A program made the position numbers and the translations under genes. DNA of 64,000 bases. Source: Nemophila menziesii. Lineage: Eukaryota; Streptophyta; Magnoliopsida; Boraginales; Hydrophyllaceae. The stretch lies in assembly GCA_029959085.1 (NCBI GenBank), contig JARWIR010000031.1:8370001-8434000 (forward strand). Direction: 5' to 3'. The notes under the pieces were generated by a model. The model was not told the origin of the DNA. It made no database searches and worked only from the letters and a program-made list of their open reading frames with translations. Each line of letters begins with the position of its first letter. The first letter of the stretch is position 1. Shown piece after piece: positions 49,583 through 61,093 of the stretch.

Positions 49583-50220
49583 GTGGATTCAGGGAGCAGC
49601 TGTAACTGAAGTAGAATTAGGAGCTTCTAGAAGATTTCAGTTTAATTGTGCTATAACAGAAGAAACCAAATGATCTTGATACTTTTTGATTACTTGGAGA
49701 AATAAAATATGAACTCAATGATTACAATGGAACTGCCATGTTTTGATAGGGATTCAGAAAAGGTTTAATTTTGATTTTGAATTGGTAACTATTTATTAAA
49801 TTTGGAACTGAAATTTTCTAATATAATGGAATACTCAGAAAATAATAATTTTTATGTTTTTGGTTCATGTACAGTTGTAAAAGAATATGAATATTGAAGT
49901 ACTTGGTGGCGAATGCTTTTACTTGCTTGACAAATACTTGATCAGGTTAGTGAAGATGTTGTTTTTGAGCTACTTGCTCTATTGGTCCCTATATTATACA
50001 AAATTTGCACGGTTGGTCTCTTATGCTTCATAACAAAGAGTTATCATCTATCAACAGCTAACTCTTTTTCTTATGATGTCTCAGTTTCGATCAGCTGCAA
50101 AAAAGGATCATGTAATTATGAACTTGACTTTGTGAAGTTTACGCTCGAGAATTGCCACCATTTATTTGGCTGGATACCAAGTTGTAAAAATCTCTTTGGA
50201 GAATGTAAGTTATCAATTTA
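49583..50220 (+). pseudogene. Further captured exon-like fragments
   Basis: At 49583 a frame reads WIQGAAVTEVELGASRRF then QFNCAITEETK. An open frame from about 49940 to 50221 contains SEDVVFELLALLVPILYK. A competing frame around 50090 contains SAAKKDHVIMNL and RIATIYLAGYQVVKISLEN. Several plausible frames interrupted by stops suggest decayed exons of a plant gene. I do not recognise the protein. Confidence 0.3.
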
Positions 50221-50519
50221 GTCTTACACTGCAATTTTTTTTTATTTTGCACTTAATATCCATTTGGCACACTGCATTTAGTCTTACACTTTATTTTTTT
50301 AATTGGTTTGCAATAAACATCATTTGGCTCAACTGATGGAGTGAGAAATATGTAATTAAGTTATTGTTCACTTGATGTTCTATTGACCAATCTACAAACA
50401 AGTCTCACGAATTATGTGAGTAGTCATGATTCACACTCCATGAGTTGCTATTGCTTTTTTTAATATTACATGTTGCTTATTATGTGTTGTTTCTGAATAT
50501 CATGTTATATAATATATAG

Positions 50520-51090
50520 GAACCTTTGGAAGAGCCTTTTGATATTAATGATGTACCCAGGTAGGCTGAGAAGAAAGCTTTTACACTTAATTTTCTCTAA
50601 ATTGACTAATTATCTCATTGGAAAACCAGGTATGTATTTCTTCTATTAAAGCATGTTGCAGTTGCGATTCTTCATCAAGTAGCAGATATACCCTCACAGG
50701 GAGGTAGATTTGCAGCATTACTGCATAACACAATATATGCTACTTTTTGGAACAGGGACCCATGACGCAATTAACCTTTCCACCAAGCCGCTCTCATGCA
50801 CAAGAAAATCGTTGTTGCTTAAGGACCATTCTCCACCATCGAGGAACCCAAATTAAGGTAAAAAATTGATGCACTATAAAGTTAATTCACAACACATGAG
50901 AGTCAATTTCCAAAAAGATCATATTTTATGTTAATTGTGTTGTACTACTTATTACGGAAAGGTCATATTTTATGTTAATTGTGTTGTACTCCATATTAAG
51001 GAAGATGTTTGTTCATCAGGAACCAGAAACAAGCCTCGCAATTAATTTCTTAAAATGTACAATGCCAAAGAAGGGAGGGAAATTGTGAAA
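50520..51090 (+). pseudogene. Captured exon-like fragments, continued
   Basis: A frame at 50520 reads EPLEEPFDINDVPR. Around 50635-50760 a frame reads YVFLLLKHVAVAILHQVAD then IPSQGGRFAALLHNTIYATF, preceded by an AG and followed by AACAGGG. Near 51020 a frame gives EPETSLAINFLKCTMPKK. Each is short and separated by T-rich sequence, as in exons with introns. No family assignment is possible. Within this stretch lies a 44-bp tandem duplication (50914-51001). Confidence 0.3.
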
Positions 51091-53700
51091 ATTGGGAGTT
51101 CAGGGATTGAACACATTGAAAAATTGGTGAAGCCTTAGGTAACTAGATGATATTAGAACCAAATTTTGAGACAACCAGACATTCTATGACATGGTTGGGT
51201 TATTGCCACATGTTTCATTGGGTGATATTGCTGAGTCAACCACACCAGCAGCAGAAGGTACTTTTGCTGATTAATCAAAATAGCTATCACATCGAAAACA
51301 CTAAAATCAGCAATTAATCCTATAAATTCTTTTAAGTTGTCATTGTTCCAGTAGATCATCATCAATATTCAAGTAAAACTGGTTAATAACATTTTGTTCA
51401 ATTCTTTATTTTTTAATTGAATTGAATTTATATGATTAGTTAGTATAGTTCACCAGTCATTTTCAAGTAAGTCTCATTTTTAACATCTTTTCTAACTCTT
51501 CAATCTTTTCCTTTTTTTTCTAATAACTCTTCTCCTCCCACTTCTTATCAACAATAACATCTTTTGAAGTATTTACCTAAAATCCTTCATAGAAATTACA
51601 GTTAATTTTACTTTTTTTCCGTGATCTTTATCTATATTGAACTTTTTTGATAAAAATCTTGTTTTTTTTTTGGTTATTTTCTTCTTTTAGAATCCAACCG
51701 ATAAAGCATTCGTTTCATTAATTTATTTTATGGGGTTTCATTAATTTACATTATAGGGTTTCATTAACTATTTATTTGTTTTCATCTCAATCTTTAAAGT
51801 GAAATCATAATGCACGTACTATTTATATATATGTTTGTATATTTTACATAATATTATAAACTTTAATATGAACTTTAAATGCATGGATAAATTAGTGAAT
51901 TTAAATTAATGCTTAATTGGTTTAGAACAGTAATTACAGTAATTACAACATTTGTCCTTTGTGCAAGCATTATTGACTGACTTGGTGCATTGAAATAGAT
52001 TGTTTATATTTTTAAAGATTTTTTAAATAAATATGGGAACACGTGTTAAGTACAAAAATATCATAGCAAATCAGAGCCATTAAAGCAAGCTCTCTCAAGC
52101 ATTCAAACGCAAGTCATTTTTACATCAGGTATGTTAAATCGATAAAGATCGTTTTTTATTAAAATAGTGAACAAACTCATATATCTGGATTATGGATCAT
52201 TAAACTATTGTTGAATTTGCAGGTTTTGTGAGTGGATCTTTGTTATTTATATTTGACATATAAGTAAATTTTACAGAAAAGTGGCAATGGGTGAATCATT
52301 ATTTTTCTTTAGTAACCTTGACATGTAATTTTATATACATTCAGATAAACGTAATTGTATTATTTAATACTTTTTTTTAAATTTTCAGGATCAATATTTA
52401 TTAGCAACACACTGACAGATAGTGTAATTTACACTTTGGTATAAATTGTTGGGTGTATTTGTCTATTTTGCCTAAGCCAATGACCAATAGTACAGTTTTC
52501 CATTTGTATGCTTAACACATGGGTCTATTTGCCACCTAAAAAAATTAGGTTGTATATGTCAATGGTAATGGTTGTGCTGTTTTTTTCTACTTAACATGAC
52601 ATACCTGTTAAATATGTTAGTAAAAAAATTTGTTGGTTATTTTCTTTTCATTTGTTAGTTTGCTCTATTTATATTTAATTGTTAGAACAGTAGATTTTTT
52701 TTCTATATTAAAGTGGTAATAATTGTAAAAAATTACAATCATAATAATTTGATGTCATTCTCTTTTTATTTAATTTTTCTACTCTTATATAATAAACTAA
52801 TTATTTGAAATATATTGTTGGTCTCAACATTAATGTAATGGTCATTACTGTACTGATCTTTAATGTTCTTTTGCATACTTTTATGTAATGGGTGTGATTT
52901 TTCCTACCTAATTAAATAGAAAATCATCGTGTAGTGTTTATTATATATTGTTCTTATGTAAAATAACTTACAAGCATACTTACTAACACAACACAATAGT
53001 GGAATGGAACGGTTAACATAGCTCATAGTGGAACGGGACGGTTAACATAGCTTAGAGACTATTAAGTACAAATCAAACTAACCCAGTATAATATAATTTT
53101 TTAGCAAAAGTATAATTTTACTCATTCAATCTATAATTAATTTATACTTTAAATTATCTGACTAAATATTGATATAAATTATAAATTTATACTTTTGCGA
53201 ATTACGTATAATAGTGTGGAGTTATTAAAATTAATGTGTGAGTTGTGTGTAAATTTATCAAATCATAAAAGTATAAAAATAACAAAATTGTTCATTATAA
53301 TTGATCAATTTTTACATAGCGCCTTCATGCACTAGATGTCCATTAGTATAATCACTTAATAACTACTTCACTCAGATCTTTTTCCGTGCACTCCTTGAGA
53401 ATATCGATGTAGAGTATCATATTTAACAACTTTACCTCCTTAGTCATTTTGGAAGGCATTAAAAGCTTAAATCGATCATAAATTAGGGACGTCTTCTTTA
53501 AGTTTTAAATCGCCATTTGTATTTGATAACCTAAGAACTTTATTAAATTTATGTTGTCTATTATTTTTGTTGCTTTCATATTCAATAGGTATAATAACTT
53601 TAATTTTGTTGATATTCATGCCTCTACTAAAGTGTCTCCTTCAGTTCTTGACTCAAATGTAAGTTTCATTGTATATTTATGTAGAATTTATATTTTTGTA
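51091..53700 (+). other. Helitron interior, AT-rich, no gene seen
   Basis: This is AT-rich sequence without long open frames. It includes a 29-bp tandem duplication (52998-53055, GGAACGGTTAACATAGCT) and pyrimidine-rich stretches near 51480-51700. Scattered CAG/GT-like splice words occur, but no exon can be built with confidence. The last 30 bases hold the Helitron terminal hairpin. Confidence 0.6.
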
Positions 53701-53727
53701 GTGTCTTCAGACACGGGCTATACCTAG

Positions 53728-54300
53728 TATATATATGTGTGTGTTAATAGATGCATTAACATAGGCAGGAAACTAGCCCGGGACGATCCAATTCACCAAA
53801 GAACTAAAAGTTAGGCTTAAGAGAATAAAATTATGTTTATTATTCACATTAATTGGGAATCTAGATTCTAGCTAAGCTTATGCTTAATTCAAATAAAAGA
53901 GATATTTACTATTCACATTATTTGTGACTAAAGAAGACATCTAACATCTCATGTATATTCTTACATATTTATTGACACCGATGAATTTAACCCTATAAAC
54001 ATCTATGTATATTATTTTTATTCTATTAGGAATAAACACTTCTTATATATAGTTCCACCTTTTAATCCCCCTCCCGGGTGTAATTCATAAAAATAGGGAT
54101 AATAAATTACATGGACTTTATAATGAAAAAAACTTTATACAAGATAATATGAAATACGTATAAATAAATATCAATTAAGAAAAACCCCTAAATTCATACA
54201 AAAAGCCTCAATTCATAATTCTAAGGTTTATAAGAAATCGTCATAAGCTAATGAAGAGAGTATTTTATGAATAATATAAAGTTAAGCATAATCATAACTC
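53728..54300 (+). repeat. Short E2 flank then truncated module B
   Basis: About 24 bases of module E (TATATATATGTGTGTG) follow the Helitron. Then a jump near 53752 lands inside module B at AGGAAACTAGCCCGGGACGA. B runs to 54300 (AAGCATAATCATAACTCAAC) and jumps again to module C, so the conserved frame is deleted here. The opening block and array of this unit are missing. Confidence 0.75.
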
Positions 54301-55740
54301 AACAAATTAATTCTCTTAATTTTGTTTTGTAAAATGTTAATATTGTATGCAAATATTTGTGACTTAAATGAATATCACAACAACCTACACCATGCACGTG
54401 ACATAACCATGATTATAATGAGCGACTAAATCATTTAGAAAGCACATGTATATTTAAGTCAAAGGCACTCATATTTTGGTATTTAGATATCGATTAAGTA
54501 TTTGGTATATTGGGGTAGAGTAAAAAAATGCAACTGGATCACACAGAACATAGATTTTGTGTTATTTTCATACACATTGTGTAATTAACCTCATTGCAAA
54601 CTACCTAAATTAATTGTCACAAATAATAAAATAATAAGCTTTGTTTATTAATGTTATAAGCTTGTATGCAATTATGAATATGATATAAATATATCAAAAA
54701 CTAATTAGTTGTGACATAACTAGTCTCTTAGCATGTAATACAAGTTAGTATATTAGGAATAGTTTGTTTTATTTTATTTTCAATAGACGTATAAATGTGG
54801 TGTATAATAACGTTTTCAATTTTTTAGCCCATATTTTCATCCTTATAAGACATGAGTATTACTGATTCCTTTAAGTATTAATATAATTTGACAAAGTCTA
54901 TACTTAATATTGTAAAATTAGTAAAATTGTGTACAAGATTAAAAACATTAAACACACAAAGTCTACAAATCCTATAGAGTTTTTACAATCCATAATAATC
55001 TTATAGAATTTCTAATGAATACACCATAATAGTTATTACTGCAAATATGAAAGAAATATATATATTGTTATTTAATCACTTTTAATGAAATTAATTCAAA
55101 TTTAATACACATGTTTGCTTGAAATATGATAAAATATGTAAAGTTACATGTACATTCCATAAAATTTAAATTGAAATATAATACATGTGTCTGTGGATTG
55201 ATTTATTAATTGTTTCTTACTTTCTATTTAAATTTTTTTTATTCACTACCATTTCATAAATCGTACCTACATATACATATTTTTAAGAGAACTACATAAC
55301 ATAACAACAAACATAAAATAAAGATTTCATACACAAGTAAAGAAAATAAATATAAAAATCTATTTATTATATAGATATGTTTGATAAATATATTTATGTC
55401 TTTATATGAAAAACTAATGAAATACTAATATATATATATATATGTATGTGAAAAGAATCATATTTGAAAATTTTAAAAAAATATATCCCTATATTTGCAT
55501 ATATAATAAATAAACAATATATGAATATATATATATAATTTAAAATTTTGCAAGATCAATAATAAAAATATATAGATCTATACAAAAAATATAGATCTAT
55601 ATAAATATGTTAAATACTTAGACATATGCATAAATATGGTATAAAACTTTATCAAAAGTATGATGTTTTAAACAAAATAATTATTATATGATTTTGGTGT
55701 GATAGTATTGAATCGTTTAATTAGTTATTATAGTATATAA
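54301..55740 (+). repeat. Partial module C, then D/E
   Basis: C fragment CCTACACCATGCACGTGACA, closest to unit 2 (12780-13020). The jump to D at about 54550 (AGATTTTGTGTTATTTTC) is at nearly the same place as in unit 2. D and E follow (AACTAATTAGTTGTGACATA, TTTATATGAAAAACTAATGA). Units 2 and this one share the same deletion junction and so probably a common ancestor. Confidence 0.75.
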
Positions 55741-56690
55741 AAATATTATAAATGAATATTGTTGGAGAGAAATATGAATTGAAACTGAGAGTTAAGTTTT
55801 AGATTGTACATATTTTTACAACTTATTAGGTCGAGTGACAGAGAGTTTATGTGGGTTTAAGTAAAGCAAGCAGAACTTATAAATAGTTAGCTTAAAAAAC
55901 CGACCAATGATGGGCCTAAATAAAGAAAAGCCTCCATTTTATCCTTTGCTTTGATCGATTTACGTCAGGTTCATACTCAATCATAACTACCACTACTTAA
56001 GAAGAGTTTATATATGAAATATATAAGCACTAGATATGACCTGTTCTTGAAGACATTTCCAAACAGTTAATTCTACTTTTACAAATGTTATAATAATAAA
56101 AAGGGAGGGTGATGTGATTATAAACGAGAAGATGAGAAATTAATGGGAATTATGAGAGGTTTTTGGGGATTTTGAGTTTTAATAGGAAGAGTTAGGTATA
56201 TACTACTTTATTATGTAAATACTCGAACTAAATGTTGAAAAAATATATCACATACATATGTAGTGTGAACCCAATTAAAGACAACCCATCAATGACATAT
56301 TTTGTATAAATTAAAAGAAAGACATAAAATTTTATATATATTAGGTGTGAAACAAAAAAACTCATTGTTTGCATATTTAATTTAGAATTATAACAAGACA
56401 TATCGTTTGTCTAATTTCTTGTGTGAAATCAAAGAAACATGGCTTACCGTGAGTTTAACTTGGAGATAAAATAACTTTTCTTGTTCTTTTATTCAAATAA
56501 ATTTATCTACAAATATTTTTAACATTTGTGGTATAATAGTACTTAATAATTAATTACATTATTAGTATGTGAATTTTAGTTCAAGAAACATATATACTTA
56601 CATTTACACATATGTAAAAAAAATTCCCCTAAAATAAACAAACTCAATTTTCACATTTCAAGTATTTCAAAATAACAATAAACAATTTAC
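55741..56690 (+). repeat. Module F1 of the 53.7-61.1 kb unit
   Basis: GTTGGAGAGAAATATGAATT, GGGCCTAAATAAAGAAAAG, AAAAAGGGAGGGTGATGTGA, ATACATATGTAGTGTGAACC. It is closest to units 2 and 4. Confidence 0.75.
56030..56226 (-). mobile_element. Decayed short Helitron-like element in F1
   Basis: The minus-strand 3' end is TGTCTTCAAGAACAGGTCAT then ATCTAG and T. The 5' side is TATTTACATAATAAAGTAGT. It has the same location as the other F1 relics. Confidence 0.5.
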
Positions 56691-57460
56691 ATAGATTTAT
56701 CAAGGGTGACTGATATGGGTGTTTTTGAGACCAATTTAATCGCCAATAAAAAACATTTTGCTAGATTATTTTCCAAATAATTTACTACAATTGATAATTA
56801 GTACGAACCACCACTAAGTAATTGAGTATTAGTATTATTCATCTCCGACCACTACCCACCGTCCACTGCTGGCACCACCACCTAGGGAGTACTCTTAGTT
56901 TCATTGACTACAAAACCATTGAGTATATATGATATTTTTCTTTAAAAACCATCCACCGACCACCAACACAGCCACCCAAGCGTACTTAGTGATTCAATGA
57001 GTACGAAATAACTAAGTACGAAAATCGTGGATTAGAGAAATCACTAATTATAAAATTCATGAGTATATTCAGTTAATCTCTAACTATGCTTAGACAATCA
57101 ACAAAACTACACTCCAAATTATTGAGTATACTCCGTGATTTCTAAATGTTACCTAAAAAATGGCACACATTTATTTTTATGATTGAACCAATAAAAAATA
57201 AATAAATCTATGATACCTATAAGAAAAAAAATATATGTAAAAAGTTATACAATATTTAAAGAAAAAAATTAAATAATCATGTTGAATGTTATATATCTAG
57301 GTTGAATGTTACTCCAAGAAAAAAAAGCACATCAAATAATCATGAACAACAAAATCTCATAAAAAAGTTTCGCCTCGATAGTTAGATCTGTTATTTCAAA
57401 CTCAACCACTCAAACTCCAATCTACAATGTAAACATAGATCTACCAATAGAAAATAGTCT
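56691..57460 (+). repeat. Module G, copy 4
   Basis: ATCGCCAATAAAAAACATTT, CCACCTAGGGAGTACTC, hairpin near 56979-57018 (right arm with one change), and TAGATCTACCAATAGAAAAT. Uniquely among the copies, it is followed by the complete hairpin tail, so G sits between F1 and the tail at the place where units 3 and 5 have nothing. Confidence 0.75.
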
Positions 57461-58130
57461 GGATGGTTGAGTAGGTTGGAGAAGAAGAGTATTTTGAGAG
57501 GTGGTTTAGATATTCTAGGTGTTAAATGTGATGAATGTGTCTTTATGTACATATATATAAATATGATATTTAAAAATATCTCTTCAAGACCCGTTGACAA
57601 AGATCCCATCTATAATTTTCGAAATAAGCCGTAATTTACTCAATTCTAATATTGGATTATATATCATAACATTCGTCACAATAAGAAGATTGTAGTAAAA
57701 TCCTATGACTATGTTAAAATTGTAGTAATGTTTTATTAGATATAAAAAATTCTACCAATATTCATAAGCGAATTTACAATCTTATCGACAATCATGACAA
57801 TTCATCACAATCATTTATCTTTAGGAGATATATGCTTTGATGAATTGACATGATCACGATTAGATTGTAATCATTTATGTTTTCTAGAAGATTAGAATAA
57901 ACATGATTGTTAAACCTTTAAAGCTGGATCGATGTTTATAAGAGTTTCACAGAAGGGGATGTATATGGTGTAGATTTTTATAATATATATTGTTAGGGAA
58001 ATGTTTAGAAATAGTTGTTGTGTTGATGGAAAAATATTAATGAATAGCATCTATTTATATGTGAGTAGATGGCTAAAAAGGGAATGAACAAGAAGCTTCC
58101 AGATTTCAAAAATCATCAAGTTTGATTATA
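57461..58130 (+). repeat. Unit tail with hairpin, copy 3
   Basis: GGTTGAGTAGGTTGGAG, GAGAGGTGGTTTAGATATTC, hairpin 57793-57852, AAACATGATTGTTAAACC. The hairpin arms carry a matched pair of changes relative to the other copies. The reverse frame at 57391-57609 is not conserved. Confidence 0.75.
57793..57852. repeat. Small hairpin in unit tail, copy 3, with compensating change
   Basis: The left arm is CATGACAATTCATCACAA and the right arm TTTGATGAATTGACATG. CATTTC became CAATTC on the left, and GAAATG became GAATTG on the right, so the base pair is kept. Confidence 0.8.
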
Positions 58131-59532
58131 TAACAATATATATATATATATATAAAAGTTGTTAATCAAAGATGATTAATATAAGAATGTAAAAGACACG
58201 GGTGTGATCGCTTTAGAGCCGTCTCTCAACATATATAAAAGATGGCTTAGTTTATCCCCTTATATTTGATGGTTGGGATCGCTCTAAAAAATATATAACT
58301 AATATTATGGACACACTATAATTTAATAATATATTAAATTTATTCCAGATATATATTAAAATCCAATAAAAATGGTACTATTATAGTTATAATACCATAA
58401 AACTAATGTGTTTGTCCGTGCTATCTAATTATCAATATCTACTTACTTTTTTAATCCATCAAATATATAAATATGTTTTTTATTTATAATTTTTTACTAA
58501 ATATATAACTTAAATATGAATGAATATCTTCAATTTGATTTAATTTTAAAGTCATAATATATATAGATATATATATATATATATAAAAGTAAATATTTGA
58601 ATACAAAAATATATTTTATATATCTTTCTATGTAAATGATAAATGTTAATATAGCATGCAAAATTTTTAGACGATATATATCAATATTATATAACATCTG
58701 TTGACCAAACGTCGTAAATTTACATCATAAAACATTTTTTTAAACAATTCACATCCTTTACATATACGATTATTAGGACCGTCTACACTACCTAAAAAAT
58801 TCACTCACTGCATTTAATTTCTTATTTTTGCAAATATTTTATTATTTCAAATAAAAAAAATTATAATTATTACCATATTACTTTTTCGTCAAAACCATTA
58901 TAATTTATTAAACGATATAATTGCATATTAAATCAAGTAACTACGCTATTATTTTAATATTTCAAGAATTTTTTGATACATTTACATTAAAAAAATTTAT
59001 GTATATTTTTTATTGAGTTTGTGACATTTAAAATTATTTATCTTTACCACTACATATATATGATAAAATAAACTTTTTAAAATGACACGTCAACTCTACA
59101 TAAAAGAAGAACACGATCATTTGTGAACCATGAATTTACTTATTCGCACTATTGTAATAATTGTATTTTACTAATAAAAGGAAACTCAATTGTCTCTTAT
59201 CTCACTCCATGCACATTATACACAATATTCTATTTTAACCAGGGGACTTACGTTTGATACCGTAAATGGAACAAAACTTATTTTAAAGGCTCGCGTAGGG
59301 GATTTGGGTTCGCTTGCCTATTAATAGAACAAACGCTTACCTTTTCATTACCTATAAATGAAGAACCTTGAATCTCGAACCACGAATAATGAAAATTGAA
59401 TTAATTTTATAAAAAAATGCATGCAAGCTAAATCCTATGAATGTTTTATAAGCTTAAAATAATATTTACAAGAAATCAAAAATCATGAACCACACACTTC
59501 AAAATATTTGGATATGTGTTGATATTATAAAA
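58131..59532 (+). repeat. Module H of the 53.7-61.1 kb unit
   Basis: GACACGGGTGTGATCGCTTT, AATATTATGGACACACTATA, TAGTTATAATACCATAAAAC, AAAATGACACGTCAACTCTA, GGGGACTTACGTTTGATACC. This copy has no Helitron and so shows the near-intact empty site at 58321-58345 for the insertion at 29444. Confidence 0.8.
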
Positions 59533-61093
59533 AAACACGTTAACCTTAAACTTACAGGTTAACTTTAACCTTAACCATACGGTTAAACGTAACACTAAAT
59601 CGTACATTTTATCTTAAATCTAGAACTTAAAACTTAAAACTTAACTTTCATCATAACCTTAAACTTAATGTTTCTTTTAACCTTTACTATAACCCTAATT
59701 TTACCCTTACCCTTGAGGTTTAAACCTTAATTATAATTTGAACTAGATAAAAAACATTTGACCTCAAACATAAATCTTATAACGTTATTCTTTAAGGTTT
59801 GAACCTTAATTCTAACCTTAACCAAATGAAGTTTAATCGCGCTTATATCCGACCTCTAACATTAAATTTGTATAACGTGAAACATAAACGTCAACTTAAC
59901 CTTAAAATTGACATGTACCTCAAAGTTAACCCTTAGACTTAACCTTAACCTTTACCATAACAGAAAATTTAAACTTTAACCTTAACCTTTAACCTTAACA
60001 TTTAATGTAATTCTAACCTTAACCATAACCTTAAACTTAACCTTAACCATGAACTTAACCTTAATATTAGCCTTAGTCTTAGCCTTAGCATAACCATATC
60101 CTTTGCCCTATCCTTAACCTTTTACTTAGCTTTTTCTTTAGACTTTTCCTTAGCCTTAGCCTAGTCGTATCCTTATCCCTATATATATATATATATATTG
60201 GCTTAGCCATAACCTTAACCTTAACGGTAACACTAAAATTATCATTAACATTAATTTTAACTTAACCTTACCATTAAAATGAACCTTGTAATTAACCTTA
60301 ACCTTAAACATTAACCTTAACCTTAAACTTAACCTTAACCTTAACTAATACTCTTTACTCCTTAACCCACCTTAACATCAACCCCTTAATTATTAACCTT
60401 AAAGAGATCAATGAGCTTATTCTTAAAATTAACCTAACATTAACCATACCCATAACCTTAACCTTACCCTTAAACTTAAACTTAAAATTTTACTTTGCCA
60501 TGACTTCAACATTAACTTTAATCTTAACCATAACTTTAACCCCAACCTTAACCTTAACCTTAACCTTGACCTTAACTATTACCTTAACCTTAATCTTATC
60601 CTAACCTTAACCTGAACATTAATCATAACCTTAAACTTAATCTTAACCCTAAATCTTATACCTTAAATCGTTAACCTTAAACCATAAAACTTAGTGTTTG
60701 CTTTCATTTTCACCTTAACCTTTACCCGAACCTTAATGTTAACCTTAAACTTAACATTAACCTTAAATCTTATACCTTAAACTGTAAACCTTAAACATAA
60801 ACCTTAAACTATACAACTAAGTGTTTGCTTCTACTTTAACCTTAACCTTAACTTTAACCATAACTCTTAAACTTTAAGTCTTACACCTGAAACCTTAAAC
60901 ATAAACTTAAACTTAACCTAAACTTGAAACCTTCACCATAACATTAACCTTAACCTTTAACTCCAAACTTATTTTAAGTTTTTCAACCTTGAACCTTGAA
61001 CCTTGAACCTTAAACCTTAAACCTTAAACCATTAATCTTAAACATTAACCTTGACCTTAACCTTAACTTTAAAAATTAACTTAACCTTTAGTG
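59533..61093 (+). repeat. CCTTAA hexamer array A6
   Basis: A full-length array with all landmarks: GAGGTTTAAACCTTAATTAT near 59715, GTTTAATCGCGCTTATATCC near 59830, CTTAGTGTTTGCTTTCAT near 60690, and CTAAGTGTTTGCTTCTAC near 60817. A clean hexamer run lies near 60545-60575. The first third matches truncated array A4 most closely. Confidence 0.95.

Larger units (their letters stand above)
47784..53727 (+). mobile_element. Non-autonomous Helitron with gene-fragment cargo (5.94 kb)
   Basis: The 5' end TCTATATTATATTTCGAAG follows a host A at 47783. The 3' end is the hairpin GTGTCTTCAGACAC (53701-53714; 5-bp stem, TTCA loop), then GGGCTATAC and CTAG, followed by host T. Host AT-rich module E continues on both sides (ACTAATATA to TATATATATGTGTG) without a target duplication, as expected for Helitron insertion between A and T. 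The 5' subterminal region repeats AAGTGGTGG and GATCGATTCTGG. Base composition inside is visibly less AT-rich at 48000-48550. I see no Rep HUH motif or helicase motif in any frame, so it is probably mobilised by another element's protein. Confidence 0.93.

Noticed and set aside
47784..53727. Autonomous Helitron encoding Rep/helicase
   Set aside because: No frame of adequate length and no HUH or Walker-type motif was seen; the open frames are short and unrelated.
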